A DNA stretch of 64,000 nt from Nematopogon swammerdamellus (taxonomy: Eukaryota; Arthropoda; Insecta; Lepidoptera; Adelidae): assembly GCA_946902875.1 (NCBI GenBank), contig OX336343.1, positions 2,580,754-2,644,753 of the forward strand, in the 5' to 3' direction. This document shows positions 30,721 through 41,079 of the stretch, piece by piece (the stretch's first letter is position 1; each line of letters opens with the position of its first letter). Position numbers and translations under genes: made by a program. The notes under the pieces are model-generated. The model did not search any database, was not told where the DNA came from, and saw only the letters and a list, made by a program, of their open reading frames with translations.

Positions 30721-30958
30721 TAATGAAAATAGTGAAAGCGAATGGTTGAATGAAAATAATGTGTATTAATGCAATGAGATTCATAGATGATGAAAGATTG
30801 AGTGAGTGTGAGCGTATTGATGTGTGACATCTTAGCTGTCGGTATGTGGCAGTAATTTAGTGAAGAAAGCGGAAATGCGTTAAGGAAGTGATGTGATTTT
30901 GTGAATGAATTATATTATGATTCTTTGGTGCGGCCTACAGTTGGCGCATGTCAACGAT
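30721..30958. other. Spacer
   Basis: AT-rich, rich in TGA and ATGA repeats; no feature. Confidence 0.4.
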
Positions 30959-31533
30959 TGTCAACCGTGCTTTTATAAACACATTGTGAAATCAATGTTA
31001 CCACAATTACATTGGCTTCCGTACGGGTACGGAAACCTACTGTCAACCATGCTTTTATAAACACAGTGTGAAATCAATGTTACCACAATTACAATGGATT
31101 CCGTACAGGGTACGGAAACCTACTGTCAACCATGATTTTATAAACACAGCATGAAATCAATGTTACCACAATTACAATGGCTTCCGTACAGGGTACGGAA
31201 ACCTACTGTCAACCATGCTTTTATAAACACAGTGTGAAATCAATGTTACCACAATTACAATGGCTTCCGTATGGCTACGGAAACCTACTGTCAACGATGC
31301 TTTTATGAACACAGTGTAAAATCAATGTTACCACAATTACAATGGCTTCCGTACAGGGTACGGAAACCTACTGTCAAGCATGCTTTTATAAACACAGCGT
31401 GAAATTAATGTTACCACAATTACAATGGCTTCCGTACGGGTACAGAAACCTACTGTCAACCATGCTTTTATAAACACAGCGTGAAATCAATGTTACCACA
31501 ATTACAATGGCTTCCGCACAGGGTACGGAAATC
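30959..31533. repeat. Tandem satellite, 7 units of 82-83 bp
   Basis: Units start with TGTCAACC (or TGTCAAGC, TGTCAACG) at 30959, 31041, 31124, 31207, 31289, 31372 and 31454. Each contains TTTTATAAACACAG, AATGTTACCACAATTACA and ends in the palindrome TTCCGTACAGGGTACGGAA. The last unit runs into REP-G. Confidence 0.9.
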
Positions 31534-31861
31534 TAAAAACTAAAAAAAACACGTATTTTTAATGTGAACTTATTTTTTTACTCGTTACTTTTTTACTTTT
31601 TTTTGCATTTGTTAGGATATCCGCTATAGTATAACACATATTCTGCCAAAAATTTGAACCTACTATTACAATCATCATTACCTTTATCATGTTCAATGTG
31701 TTCCAGAGGGAAGCGTAGTGGGGACATGTTATATTGTATACTCTTGGTTTCTCTTTTGTCATAATCTATGTGCTACATGTCTCTGTTTTTTCTCCTTAAT
31801 AAAGAAAATAAAATACAACAGCTCAAAAGATACACCCTTTAAAGGTAGGGCCAACGACAGT

Positions 31862-31898
<37 letters not shown>

Positions 31899-31930
31899 GG
31901 CATAGGCTTAGTGTCCGTAAGGCTAAGGAT
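31534..31930 (+). repeat. REP-G copy joined to the satellite
   Basis: TCTAAAAACTAAAAAAAACA, later CAGACAGACAGACAGACAAA and GGCATAGGCTTAGTGTCCGT. Interrupted around 31660-31800 by unrelated AT-rich sequence. Confidence 0.55.
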
Positions 31931-31959
31931 ACGAACGAAATCCCTATTGATGAACCATA

Positions 31960-32135
31960 CTGAATATGCTCTGCATATTATGTCTCAATCAAAATATAGT
32001 TAATGCGTGTGGTGGCGTGCCTTGGGAGAGGCCTATGGCCAGCAGTGGACCGATACAGGCTGATGATGATGATGATGATGATGATGTGTGTTCTATCTAT
32101 ATGATGAATGAAATAAATATTTTCAATTATATTAT
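31960..32135 (+). repeat. RTE-type LINE tail with (GAT)n
   Basis: TGCCTTGGGAGAGGCCTATG and GCCAGCAGTGGACCGATACA, then a run of GAT at 32063-32086 and AATAAATA. Confidence 0.6.
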
Positions 32136-32171
32136 ACTAGTGTAGCATAACATTTCCTCTTATCGTTTCAG

Positions 32172-32380
32172 ATCGGGTCGATCTGCGGCGTACGCGTGCT
32201 CAGAGAGCGGAGGGGCAGCGCCCAAGTCGTGCTGCGGGCTGGGCGGCGCGCGGCCCCCGCTGCGCTGGTGCGTGCTGCTGGTCGGCGTGGCGGGCGTGTG
32301 CTGCGTGGCGGCCGGCGCGGTACTCGGCGCGCTGCGGCCGCACCCGAGGCCGCATCTCACGCTTCTCCTACTCATGATAG
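32172..32380 (+). CDS. Host gene exon A: first membrane segments
   Basis: 209-bp internal exon. Acceptor TTTCAG/A at 32171, donor G/GTCAGT at 32381. In the frame fixed by the later exons (first base completes a codon) it encodes SGRSAAYACSESGGAAPKSC, then a basic turn and a hydrophobic segment RWCVLLVGVAGVCCVAAGAV, a short loop LRPHPRPH, and the start of a second segment LTLLLLMI. No stop occurs. Third-position G/C is very high, unlike the AT-rich surroundings. Exons A-D together give 295 codons. I do not recognise the protein; it looks like a small multipass or tetraspan-like membrane protein with a cytoplasmic PPxY tail. The 5' exon with the start codon was not found; a candidate untranslated exon is at 30.4-30.7 kb. 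Confidence 0.8.
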
Positions 32381-33243
32381 GTCAGTAGATTGGTGTAGTG
32401 ATGTACCCTAACACACGTACATCATTCAGGCTAAACATGATTTGGCTCCGCCATATTTTGGTAAAAAGTAGAGGAGACATCACGCCTCCCTGCGGTACAC
32501 CAGATGCTAAATGTTCCCATTCATATCTATTTGTAGCGCACTTGACGGTTCGTTCACGACCCCCCATCTAGGTGAGAACTGGTTCACCACCAGCACCACA
32601 TCTCAAGTGAGCGTAGTCGTGTCAGGTCAGAATAGCAAGATCCGCTTAAGCCGCATCTCACGCTTCTCCTACTCATGATAGGTCAGTAGATTGGTGTAGT
32701 GATGTACCCTAACACACGTACATGCATGCAAGCATTCAAGCTAAACATGATTTGGCTCCGCCATATTTGGATAAAAAGTAGAGGAGACATTACTCCTCCC
32801 TGCGGTACACCAGATGCTAAATGTTCCAATTCATATCTATTTATAGCACACTTGACGGTTTGTTCACGACCCCCCATCTAGGCGTAGAACTGGTTCACCA
32901 CCAACACCACATTTCAAGTGAGCGTAGTCGTGTCAGGTCAGAATAGCCACGCTTCTCCTACTCATATAGGTCAGTAGCCTGGTATAGTGATGTACTCTTA
33001 ACACACGTACATGCATACAAACATTCTGGCTAAACATGATTTTTGACTTCGCCATATTTGGGTAAAAAGTAGAGGAGACATCACTCCTCCCTGCGGTACA
33101 CCAGTTGCCAAATGTTGCCATTCATATCTACTTGTAGCACACTTTACGGTTTTTTCACGACACCCCATTTAAGTGTAGAACTGCTTTACCACCAACACTA
33201 TATTAACACCCACGTCTTAAGTGAGCGCAGTCGTGTCAGGTCA
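32349..33243 (-). pseudogene. RT fragment triplicated with the exon A end
   Basis: Three tandem units of about 300 bp (from 32349, 32650 and about 32946). On the - strand each encodes a piece of a LINE reverse transcriptase: YELEHLASGVPQGGVMSPLL, RT motif B. Units 1 and 2 begin with the last 30 bases of exon A and its donor; unit 3 has a decayed version (CTCATATAGGTCAG). Confidence 0.8.
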
Positions 33244-33434
33244 GTCGTGCCGGTTACACCGAACTAGACGGGAAGCACGAACTATTTACATAGCTGCTTC
33301 ACCGACTTTTCATGCAGTGCGGTTGTACCAAACCGGGCTTCCGAACCACGGTCGACCTCCACCGGCCGAGCGGTCACCCATCCAAGTACTGACCGCGCCC
33401 AGGTGTACTTATATGATCACTACCGAGGCTGACA
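33244..33434 (-). repeat. SINE-A, internally deleted
   Basis: Inverted: TGTCAGCCTCGGTAG, GCGCGGTCAGTACTTGGATG, then a jump to the tail end. Confidence 0.7.
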
Positions 33435-34094
33435 CGATGATGAATTCAAAATAGGCCAGCACAAGTAAACCAACACGACAGAGTAAACGCCTAACTAAGC
33501 CGCCCCTCATCGCAATATTGTTCCCAGCGAAAATGTATTCTGCGCAAGAAAAAAATAATGACACGGGTTCTTTGAAAGATGACAGTAATACGAACGTTTA
33601 CATGCGTCGTTCGCTTGAAATATAGGCGTCTAGGTGAACAAAAATATTGGGCATAGTAAAGTAACCCGGCGGCGTTGCTCATCTCAAATGCGGTGGAATT
33701 ATTTATTTTACGGCATCACTCTTGGTGATTTTTGTCTTTGTTCTGCCTTCAGATAAAATTATGGTTGAAGTTCTAAAGAATTTGGGTTCTTTTATTTTAT
33801 GCGAATTTATATTATGAAGCTCTTCTAAATCGTCTTTGTCTTTAGTCTTTACGGCCGCTGATCTATTTTAGGTATAGGTATAGTACTAGGTAGTACCACA
33901 CGCTGTATCCTGTAAGATAAGGCCTGGGACCTACAGTCTTAGATACGTGGAATCTGAACTACAACACAGAATACATTAATAGTATTAACGTACAGAAGGA
34001 TCACTCCACAAAGACACACAAATAAATAGCTACTCTTGCTACGAATGCAATAAAGTGCAATTCAGCTTTCACAGCGCTGCTTGTAAACAATTAT
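33435..34094. other. Intron DNA, nothing recognised
   Basis: AT-rich, no conserved frame. Part of host intron A-B (32381-35921). Confidence 0.4.
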
Positions 34095-34400
34095 ATGCAC
34101 CTACAACACGCACACACCAAAGTAGTCGATATTGGACACCGGGTGGCTAAGCTCAAGTGGCAGTGGGCTGGCCACGTTAGCCGAAGAGACGATGACCGTT
34201 GGAGTAACCGTGTCCTACACTGGCGGCCGTGGACAGGAAAACGGAGTGTGGGAAGATCAACCGCCAGGTGGGATGACGTCATCAATAAGTATACGTCGGC
34301 GGAAAGCAGTGGTTCCGTATCGCCGAAGGCCGGGAGGACTGGAGGAAAATTGGAGCGGCGTATGTCCAGCAGTGGCCGCTTACCCGCTGACTGACTGACA
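34095..34400 (+). pseudogene. RTE-type LINE C-terminal fragment
   Basis: Reads DIGHRVAKLKWQWAGHVSRR, DDDRWSNRVLHWRPWTGKRS, VGRSTARWDDVINKY, then VGGKQWFRIAEGREDWRKI in a shifted frame, the typical end of RTE-clade RT proteins. Tail of CTGACTGACTGA. Related pieces at 11018-11206 and 55858-55978. Confidence 0.75.
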
Positions 34401-35054
34401 ACACGCTTCTCTTTCTATCGCGTAACTATAATCTCTTCTGACTCGGCACGTTTCATTGAGTTGGCCCGTCAAGCCGATTTACTCCTACTTGTATGTAGCT
34501 TCATACCTAAAGTGCGGAGTGCGCCTGGCCTGACTACGGTCAGCCTCAAGGCTCTTTGTTTTTGCAAAATTATTAATTAGTTCTGGAATAAAGCCAGCGA
34601 AGCTGTATTTATTGTAGAACGTTACAAAAGGAAATGCATAATTTACAAATGATCACCAATAAAGCCATTTTCGACTATCATTCATCAAAGCAGGAGAATT
34701 TCAATCAAAAAATCGGCCCACAATGAGACCACATGGCGCCGGAAGCTTTGTGCGTAGTTCGTCCAACAGAGGGCGCTCGCTCGCCCGCCCATCAATATTC
34801 GTCATGCGGCTGTCAGTCCATTCGATATCGTTCAAATTGTTTCGTTTCGAATTTCGAATGTAATGCAACATCTATTTGTAGACGGAACGTTGTTAGTTAA
34901 AATGGGGCACGAACGCATTAATAAATTTTTAATAAACTGGAATGATTAAATTAATTTTATGAAATGACTTCGACTTTTTAAACTCCAAAAAGACTCAACA
35001 GATGCTTTACAGTATGTTTCGATTCAGTTTTTACACTAGCTGACTTATGTTAGT
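34401..35054. other. Intron DNA, nothing recognised
   Basis: No coding or repeat signal. Confidence 0.4.
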
Positions 35055-35275
35055 TACACTAGCTTTTGCCCGCGGCTTCGCTCGCGGCAGACTCGGATCA
35101 ATTAAACGCAAATATCATAATAAACGATCGCTTCTCTCTCTCTCTCTCTCCCTCCCCCTCCCTCCCTTCCCCTCCCTCTCCTCCCTTGCCTCCTTCCCTC
35201 CCACCCCTTCCCCTCCGCCGGATGAAGAGGGGAGAGAAGACCCCTCTTCATCCGGCACTAGCATTCTACACTAAA
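35055..35275 (-). repeat. REP-U, inverted, with CT tract
   Basis: TTTTGCCCGCGGCTTCGCTC, AAACGATCGCTTCTCTCTCT, then a long C/T run and a GAGG/CCTC hairpin (AGAGGGGAGAG near 35226). Confidence 0.55.
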
Positions 35276-35464
35276 TTCCGTTCATACCATACTTTCTTTG
35301 TATGCTTCTCAGCCCTAAGGAAATTTTGCGTGATGGATGGTATAATAGTGAGCCTCAAGAACTACACTTTACATTGGTATGGTGCAAACGGCATCAAAAT
35401 ATGTTGTGGTTCCGGAATTAACCTCAAACATACATACAGACAGACGTTCCCTTTAATAAGAAGT

Positions 35465-35800
35465 AGAGAAGATGGAGATAGATATAGAGATAGAGTTAGA
35501 GACAGAGATAGAGATAGAGATAGAGATAGAGATAGAGATATAGTTAGAGACAGAGATAGAGATGAGATAGAGATAGAGATAGAGTTAGAGACAGAGATAG
35601 AGATAGAGATAGAGTTAGAGACAGAGATAGAGATAGAGATAAATATCGAGATTGAGATAGAGTTAGAGACAGAGACAGAGACAGAGACAGAGACAGTGAC
35701 AGGGACAGGGACAGAGACAGAGACAGAGACAGAGACAGAGACAGAGACAGAGACAGAAACAGAGACAGAGACAGAGTTAGAGACAGATATAGAGAGTATA
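35465..35800. repeat. (GATAGA)n / (GACAGA)n satellite
   Basis: About 330 bp of 6-bp units GATAGA, GACAGA and GTTAGA. The open frames across it (Asp-Arg or Glu-Thr repeats on +, Ser-Leu repeats on -) are products of the satellite, not genes. Confidence 0.9.
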
Positions 35801-35921
35801 GATGAGTTGATGACAAAATTGCACGCACATTTTGTTTACCGACACGGCTAACAAGTTTCATCGGGCTTTGCCACTTCTAGTATTTAGTTTGACACTAAAC
35901 ATCTTCGTTTGTGCGTTCCAG

Positions 35922-36165
35922 GTGTCGGCGTGGTGCTGGTGAGCGTGGCCGGGCTCGCGTGGCGGCTGAGCGCGCGCGACGCGCCGCCGTGCCGCGCGCT
36001 GCTCGGGCTGCGCCGCGGGGCGTCGTGCGGGCGGCGGCTCGTGCCGCGGCTGCCGCCGTCGTACGCGCGGCCTCACCACCCGTACGCCGCCATGCTGTAC
36101 CCGGAGTTCCACTACAGGCCGCCACCGCCGAGCTACCAGGCCTCCATGCAGGAGTACAGGCTGAG
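35922..36165 (+). CDS. Host gene exon B: second membrane segment, first PPxY
   Basis: 244 bp. Acceptor GTTCCAG/G, donor CTGAG/GTATGT. It completes the Gly codon from exon A and reads GVGVVLVSVAGLAWRL (end of membrane segment 2), a Cys/Arg-rich stretch (APPCRALLGLRRGASCGRRL), then YARPHHPYAAMLYPEFHYR, PPPPSYQASMQEYRL. PPSY at 36125-36136 is a PPxY motif, the usual ligand of WW domains such as those of NEDD4-family ubiquitin ligases (known of the motif; not shown for this protein). The exon ends in phase 2, matching exon C. Confidence 0.85.
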
Positions 36166-36185
36166 GTATGTCGCCTGCTGGATAT

Positions 36186-36345
36186 ACAGGGTGTTTCAGG
36201 ATAGTAGGTAGGCTTGAGAAACTTTGAAAAGCTAAAAAATCCTTTAATTCTGAATGGACGGCATATTGTCCTTATTCTTTACGACAAGCACGGAGAGAGA
36301 TGCAGTGGGATTGTTCATTTCAAGTACTTGACCACACGCGGTCTT
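36186..36345. repeat. M7 end plus inverted REP-T scrap in intron
   Basis: TACAGGGTGTTTCAGGATAG at 36186 is the M7 terminal sequence; the other end is missing. REP-T inverted follows at 36268-36345 (AGAGAGATGCAGTGGGATTG). Confidence 0.55.
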
Positions 36346-36534
36346 AATAATGATGTTTTATTTCGTCAATAGATGGCGCCACTACATAAGTAGAACGGCG
36401 AGATTACATTAATTGATTTTGTCTTGTCTTCCTATAAATAAAGGCGACTTGCCTATTTTTTTTACAATTAATTCCTGCGGCCATATATATACACAGTGTA
36501 TTATGTAAAATGGTAAAAGAGTGTCTGGTTGCAG

Positions 36535-36612
36535 GCTGCTGTTGCTGGACCGCAGTGCGCCTGCGCTCTCCCCGCCCCCCACATACCGCTCCAATGCTGC
36601 CAGCCTAGTCAG
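36535..36612 (+). CDS. Host gene exon C: second PPxY
   Basis: 78 bp, phase 2 to phase 2. Acceptor GGTTGCAG/G, donor GTCAG/GTGCGC. It continues EYRLR with LLLLDRSAPALSPPPTYRSN, AASLVR. PPTY (36575-36586) is the second PPxY motif. A symmetric exon of this size could be skipped without a frameshift. Proximity to exon B (369-bp intron) and frame continuity support it. Confidence 0.82.
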
Positions 36613-37162
36613 GTGCGCACACAATTTGGCTCTTCGTAAAAACTGGAAGGAAACCCTCCCCTATCCATATAGAGTTGCCGTGCCAGTCAGTATCCCTCTT
36701 TTTAAACGCCACATGTGGATTTTTTAAGAAGAAGCCCGTGATAACTAGACCAATCTAAAGGCTAAAAACTACTGCAAAATATTATAGAACAATTCTTTGT
36801 CTATCGATCACACGTTTTTGGTTGTAAAATTTTATCATTTTCTATACAAACTATACGGTAAACCAAATATAGATTTTTTTCTTCCGCGTGAACTTTGAAG
36901 ACTTGATCTCAGAAACTGAAACTGAATTTGAATGGAATTTTTTATAGCAAAATGACGCCATTTGTTATATCTATCGATCACACGCTTTTCAAAGTTCTAA
37001 TGCGAAGGATCGCGATTTATGAAAAAAAAACCCCTTATGAAAAAGATGCTGCAATATGTGCATAAGGGGTGACGTCTCAGCCTGTCTTGTGTCATCGTAG
37101 CTCCCAAACGGATGGGCCAATTTGAATGCGGTTTTTTTTTATTGTTAGAATGCTGGCTCTTA
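36613..37162. other. Intron DNA
   Basis: AT-rich. TCTATCGATCACACG occurs twice (about 36801 and 36970). 37035-37135 has an inverted ACCCCTTATG pair and the tail shared with 28340-28460. No gene. Confidence 0.4.
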
Positions 37163-37427
37163 TAGAGCGTTCCAACTAAAAGTTCCCTTCGCCGTTATGT
37201 TGGCTCCACTGTCAGTGTCACTTAACTTCGTGCTTAAATTCGTGCTGCCATATTGTGAAGATTATATTAAACCTAATAATGTAATCGGTATTTACCGTAC
37301 ACAAAAACGGTAAATACTGATAATTACGGGTAAATCTGTACACATAGCAACCCTCAACGCTGTTTTGACAGATAGACAGTGGAGCCAACATAACGGCGAA
37401 GGGAACTTTTAGTTGGAACGCTCTCTA
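37163..37427. mobile_element. M1 MITE, copy 1 (intronic)
   Basis: Inverted ends of about 50 bp: GAGCGTTCCAACTAAAAGTT and CCCTTCGCCGTTATGTTGGC, exactly mirrored at the right. Internal pair GTAATCGGTATTTACCGTA. TA-type ends. Confidence 0.85.
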
Positions 37428-37556
37428 GCTATGTCACGCACGCCGGCTTCCAAGCAGTGGGATAGGAATGCAGACACACACACAATGGATCTCCAGGTGC
37501 TGTGCCAAGAGCCTGACACACCTCTTCCACACTCATGCTCGTTGAGCTAAAGTTTA

Positions 37557-37785
37557 CTTTTTTTTAATCCGGTATGGGTGACTGGGTCAAAGGGGCCAAA
37601 GCACATGCTCTGACCAGCCAATATCACCTCCGAGAAGGTAGGTGCCATACCGGAGACTTCCCTGGATTGCTGGCTATACTGGACTAGAGGAGAACACAAA
37701 CGAGGCTGCTATGCGGCCATCTTACATCCAGTACGGTGGTACGAACCCAGTCGGCTACAATTTGAGCCTACCACCTAGACTATTT
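37557..37785 (-). mobile_element. SINE-B, 3' part
   Basis: AATCCGGTATGGGTGACTGG, GGTAGGTGCCATACCGGAGA, AGTCGGCTACAATTTGAGCC, inverted. Confidence 0.8.
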
Positions 37786-37811
37786 ACTACTATTTATTAT
37801 ATTATTTATTT

Positions 37812-38194
37812 GTCAGACTCGGTAATCGGTCGACTGTTGTTCGTAATCATAAGGATATTGGGCGCGGTCAGAACTCGGATGGGTGACCGTTCGACCGTTG
37901 GAGGCTGACCGTGGTTCGTAATCCACGTAAAACTGTAGGTTCACTTCTTACCTTACTAAAGGTGGTAGGGTTTAACCCGCCCAAATTGGCACCACCGCAC
38001 TGAATGAAATGTCGGTCGAAGCGGCTATGTAAATAGTCCGTGTTTTCCGTCAAGTTCAGTGTAGCCGGCAAGGCCAAGGGGAAACACTGACATGGTAACT
38101 AGAGCACCTTGTTACGGGCTGACATCACGGATGTATAGTGTTAGGTGATGTAGCCAACAGTGTTAGTTTTCATAACGAAAAAAAAAAAAAAAAA
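37812..38194 (+). mobile_element. SINE-A copy
   Basis: GTCAGACTCGGTAATCGGTC (A box damaged), GGGCGCGGTCAGAACTCGGA, core, tail CCAACAGTGTTAGTTTTCAT, A tract. Confidence 0.8.
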
Positions 38195-38511
38195 ACATAA
38201 AATGTCAACGAATTAAAAATTATCGGGAAGTGGCATACAACGCACCGAATTGAGGCGCGCTATTTGTGCTCATTCGGCACACTCTCAAATCGTTGTCTCC
38301 CTTATACGTATCAAATTGCTATTTAACTGTCTTACTCTATCGACGTTCACAGAGCGGAAACGACACGTGATGTGATGTCATGTATGAGGCGCTCGCGCAC
38401 TTACGCTGTTTTAAATATTGGCAATACTGAAGAACTCCAATCGCACCTTCTACCGGTAAAATGTATGACGAGGGCCTGCCCAGAAAGTAGAATGTCGTTG
38501 CAAAATGTGCA
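38195..38511. other. Intron DNA
   Basis: No feature recognised. Confidence 0.4.
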
Positions 38512-38917
38512 ATGCGGCGGGTGGCCGAGTGGTTTGGGCATCGGCTTCTCATGCGAGAGGTCCGCGGTTCGAATCCCGTCGGCGTGTACCAATGAGTTTT
38601 TACTGACGAAAAAATTTACGTGCATACTTACACCTGCTGCTTCATCGTTCGGAACCGGTGTAAAACTGTAGGTCCCTTCCCTTGCCCCTTACTAGGTGGT
38701 AGGCTCAAATTGTAGCCGACTGGGTTGGTACCACCGTACTGGATGTAAGATGGCCGCATGGCAGCCTCGGTTGTGTTCTCCTCTAGTCCAGTATAGCCAG
38801 CAATCCAGGGAAGTCTCCGGTGTGGCACCTACCTTCTCGGAGGTGATATTGGCTGGTCGGAGCATGCGCTTTAGCCCCTCCAACTCAGCCACCCATACCG
38901 GATTACATAAAAAAAAC
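38512..38917 (+). mobile_element. SINE-B, full length, next to the last acceptor
   Basis: Head with TGGCCGAGTGG and GGTTCGAATCCCG, complete core and tail. Its A tail ends about 15 bp before the exon D acceptor at 38932. Confidence 0.88.
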
Positions 38918-38932
38918 AAATGTTTATTTCAG

Positions 38933-39290
38933 AGGATCCGGGCTGGGCGTCGGATGGTGCGGCTCCGAATACAGCGGTCCGCCGTCGTACCGCGGCGCTC
39001 CCCGCGCGGCGGTCGCGCCTCCCCCCTCCGAGCCCCCCGCCTCACTCGCCGGAGTCGTCCTCGACAACATCGGAGTCGACTCGTTCAGCATAAAGTACTC
39101 AGACGACAACCACATTGTCCTCCCGACGGGCAACACCAAGCAGGAGGAGAAAGATGACAACCTAGTGACCATAGTGCAGACGGGCGATGATATACAGCCT
39201 GTCATTGTGACAGTTTCTGGGTCGACGGCCGTGGCGGAGAGCGAACAAGTTCATACGACATCGGAGATAGACATTTTGGCGCATTTATAA
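38933..39290 (+). CDS. Host gene exon D: third PPxY and C terminus
   Basis: Last exon. Acceptor TTTATTTCAG/A; the phase-2 join gives LVR-GSGLGVGWCGSEYSGPPS. PPSY at 38979-38990 is the third PPxY motif, followed by a Pro/Ala-rich stretch and an acidic C-terminal domain: GVVLDNIGVDSFSIKYSDD, NHIVLPTGNTKQEEKDDNLV, TIVQTGDDIQPVIVTVSGS, ending SEIDILAHL and TAA (39288-39290). The 358 coding bases complete the frame exactly. The tail is soluble and probably cytoplasmic. I do not know the name of this protein. Confidence 0.85.
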
Positions 39291-39496
39291 CCTATAACGC
39301 CGAAGAGACTGCCGTTGCGAGTGTTATGTATGACCATATTTTGATGACCTTACGTGTCATTTTGAGACGGTCATGTGATTGTTTCTGGTGAAAAATTAGG
39401 ATTACGTTTGCAACCAATGAGGTGATTTATTTAGCCACGTACGAGTTAATTTTGACATACTTACAAAGAGTTCTATTTCACTGAATTAGGTGAATT

Positions 39497-39502
39497 AATA
39501 AA
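39497..39502 (+). terminator. Poly(A) signal of the host gene
   Basis: AATAAA 207 bases after the stop codon, the first in the 3' region, followed by GT/T-rich sequence. Another AATAAA lies at about 39725. Confidence 0.55.
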
Positions 39503-39764
39503 GTAAGTAGGTACCTACTTTTTTAGTTCTTTCAAAATCGAACATCGTTCTTACACACACATGCACGTGATATCGTGTTCCTTGAACGAATCCGCTCTCA
39601 CTGGACTGCCCCTATTCTTGGCCTATTTAAAAAAAAAAAATATCCTTACATATATTATACTATCAGTATTTTCACCCGTTGACTGTGGAGCGGTCGATAT
39701 CGACCGCTAGAGCACTATAAGAAAATAAAATATCACATAATATGATGTTGAAAGTATTTCCCCT
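39503..39764. other. AT-rich spacer
   Basis: Nothing recognised. Confidence 0.4.
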
Positions 39765-39925
39765 CAAGTACAGTCTCGAGTCCTTCAAGAGAGGCGTGAA
39801 TGGGCACCTGCCTGTCAGGCCGGCATGTCATTCGAAACCCCTGCATGCGACCGAATGCCCATGGCCGTCGCTGGACACTTTATGGGTGACTCGGCGCCAC
39901 ATGTCGCGCATAGTTAAAAAAAAAG
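39765..39925 (+). pseudogene. LINE 3'-end fragment
   Basis: AGTCTCGAGTCCTTCAAGAG, GGCGTGAATGGGCACCTG and TCGGCGCCACATGTCGCGCA match the end of 17773-18140. Confidence 0.6.
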
Positions 39926-40137
39926 TTAAGAAAAACTTCTAACATTTGATTAAGTATTCAAAATATATCTTGTACGTGGCTATGGAGTGATTTGTTTGAT
40001 TTTGTGTTTATTTGAATAATGAACCGACACTAACAATGGAAACTAGCAATGAAACCTGTAAAATCTAAACTACATTTTCTATTAGGACCGTCGTCGTCGG
40101 CTTTGCCTAACTCAGGATTTAGCAAACTTCTGGCTCG

Positions 40138-40323
40138 CTAGACGATCGATTATGGACAATAATAGGGACAAGTTATGTGGAACACTCTCTACGTGCTGTT
40201 CAGTATGCCCCTGACCGTTGGTTTGAGCGATTTCAGTCTCTATTATGTAAAGCATAAGGTTTAGCACGAGGGACAAGATACGTGGAACGGAGCCTAATGC
40301 ATGGGAAGCATGATTGATCGTCT
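40138..40323. mobile_element. M12 inverted-repeat element
   Basis: Ends CTAGACGATCGATTATG and CATGATTGATCGTCTAG, 15 of 17 matching. No target duplication seen. 40326-40345 (GCAGTGGTATACAACTGG) may be the end of another element. Confidence 0.5.
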
Positions 40324-40533
40324 AGTGCAGTGGTATACAACTGGTTTCGTCTCAAGAGCTACTTCCATATTTCTGTCAAGCCCAGCGGGCACCTTTAAGC
40401 AGGGACAGTATACGTGCCTGTGTATGACGTTTACCTATACATTTTAATGGGATAGGTATAGGTACCTGGCTATTTTAATTTTTAAACAAATTACAAAATT
40501 TGCTACACAGTACTACACAGGTGTCCCCGGACT

Positions 40534-41071
40534 CATCGATATCTATTTTATAGATTGGCCCATCCTATACATCACTCCCGAAAAAATATGTTCTCGACGA
40601 GACCTGCATATAATGCAGATTTCACGGACAGCCGCTTCATACGGCGTGTGCGGCGCGTGTAGAACGGACGCAAGTCTGTATCGAGTCGGTGACGCGTGTG
40701 TGCAGCATGCCCGGTTGCTGTTATAAAGAGTGACAGTGACAAACGTTGTTGTTTGTTTCGCCTGAGCATGTTATGGCGTGTTAAGAAGCCATGCTGTCTG
40801 TCACGGATAGGATCGTGTGAAGGTGCGGTGGTATCGCGTTCTCGTTCTCGCTTGCCTGCTGGTGATGGGAGTGGGCGGAAAGACGGCAAACGCGCCGCAT
40901 GACGTCTTTCTCGCTCGTTCTTGTCATCTGTGGGCGGGTGGAGGCGAGCGCGCGATAGCATCGTCGTAGGGATCGTGTCACGTATCACAATACTGCGTAT
41001 GCGTGCACGCACATTTGTACCGACGTCTAGCACAAGTTGCATCGTACGACGTTCGATCTATAAAATAGATG
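40534..41071. mobile_element. M5 hAT-like element, copy 2
   Basis: Reverse orientation to 4432-4981, alike throughout. 8-bp target duplication CCCGGACT (40526-40533, 41072-41079). The right end lacks a few terminal bases of the repeat. Confidence 0.85.
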
Positions 41072-41079
41072 CCCGGACT

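Noticed and set aside
30959..31533. CRISPR-like array
   Set aside because: Units are directly contiguous with no unique spacers; this is a satellite in eukaryotic DNA.
35066..35851. 261-codon + frame with Asp-Arg and Glu-Thr repeats, and a Ser-Leu repeat frame on the other strand
   Set aside because: Both are translations of the GATAGA/GACAGA satellite; unit length 6 keeps any frame open.
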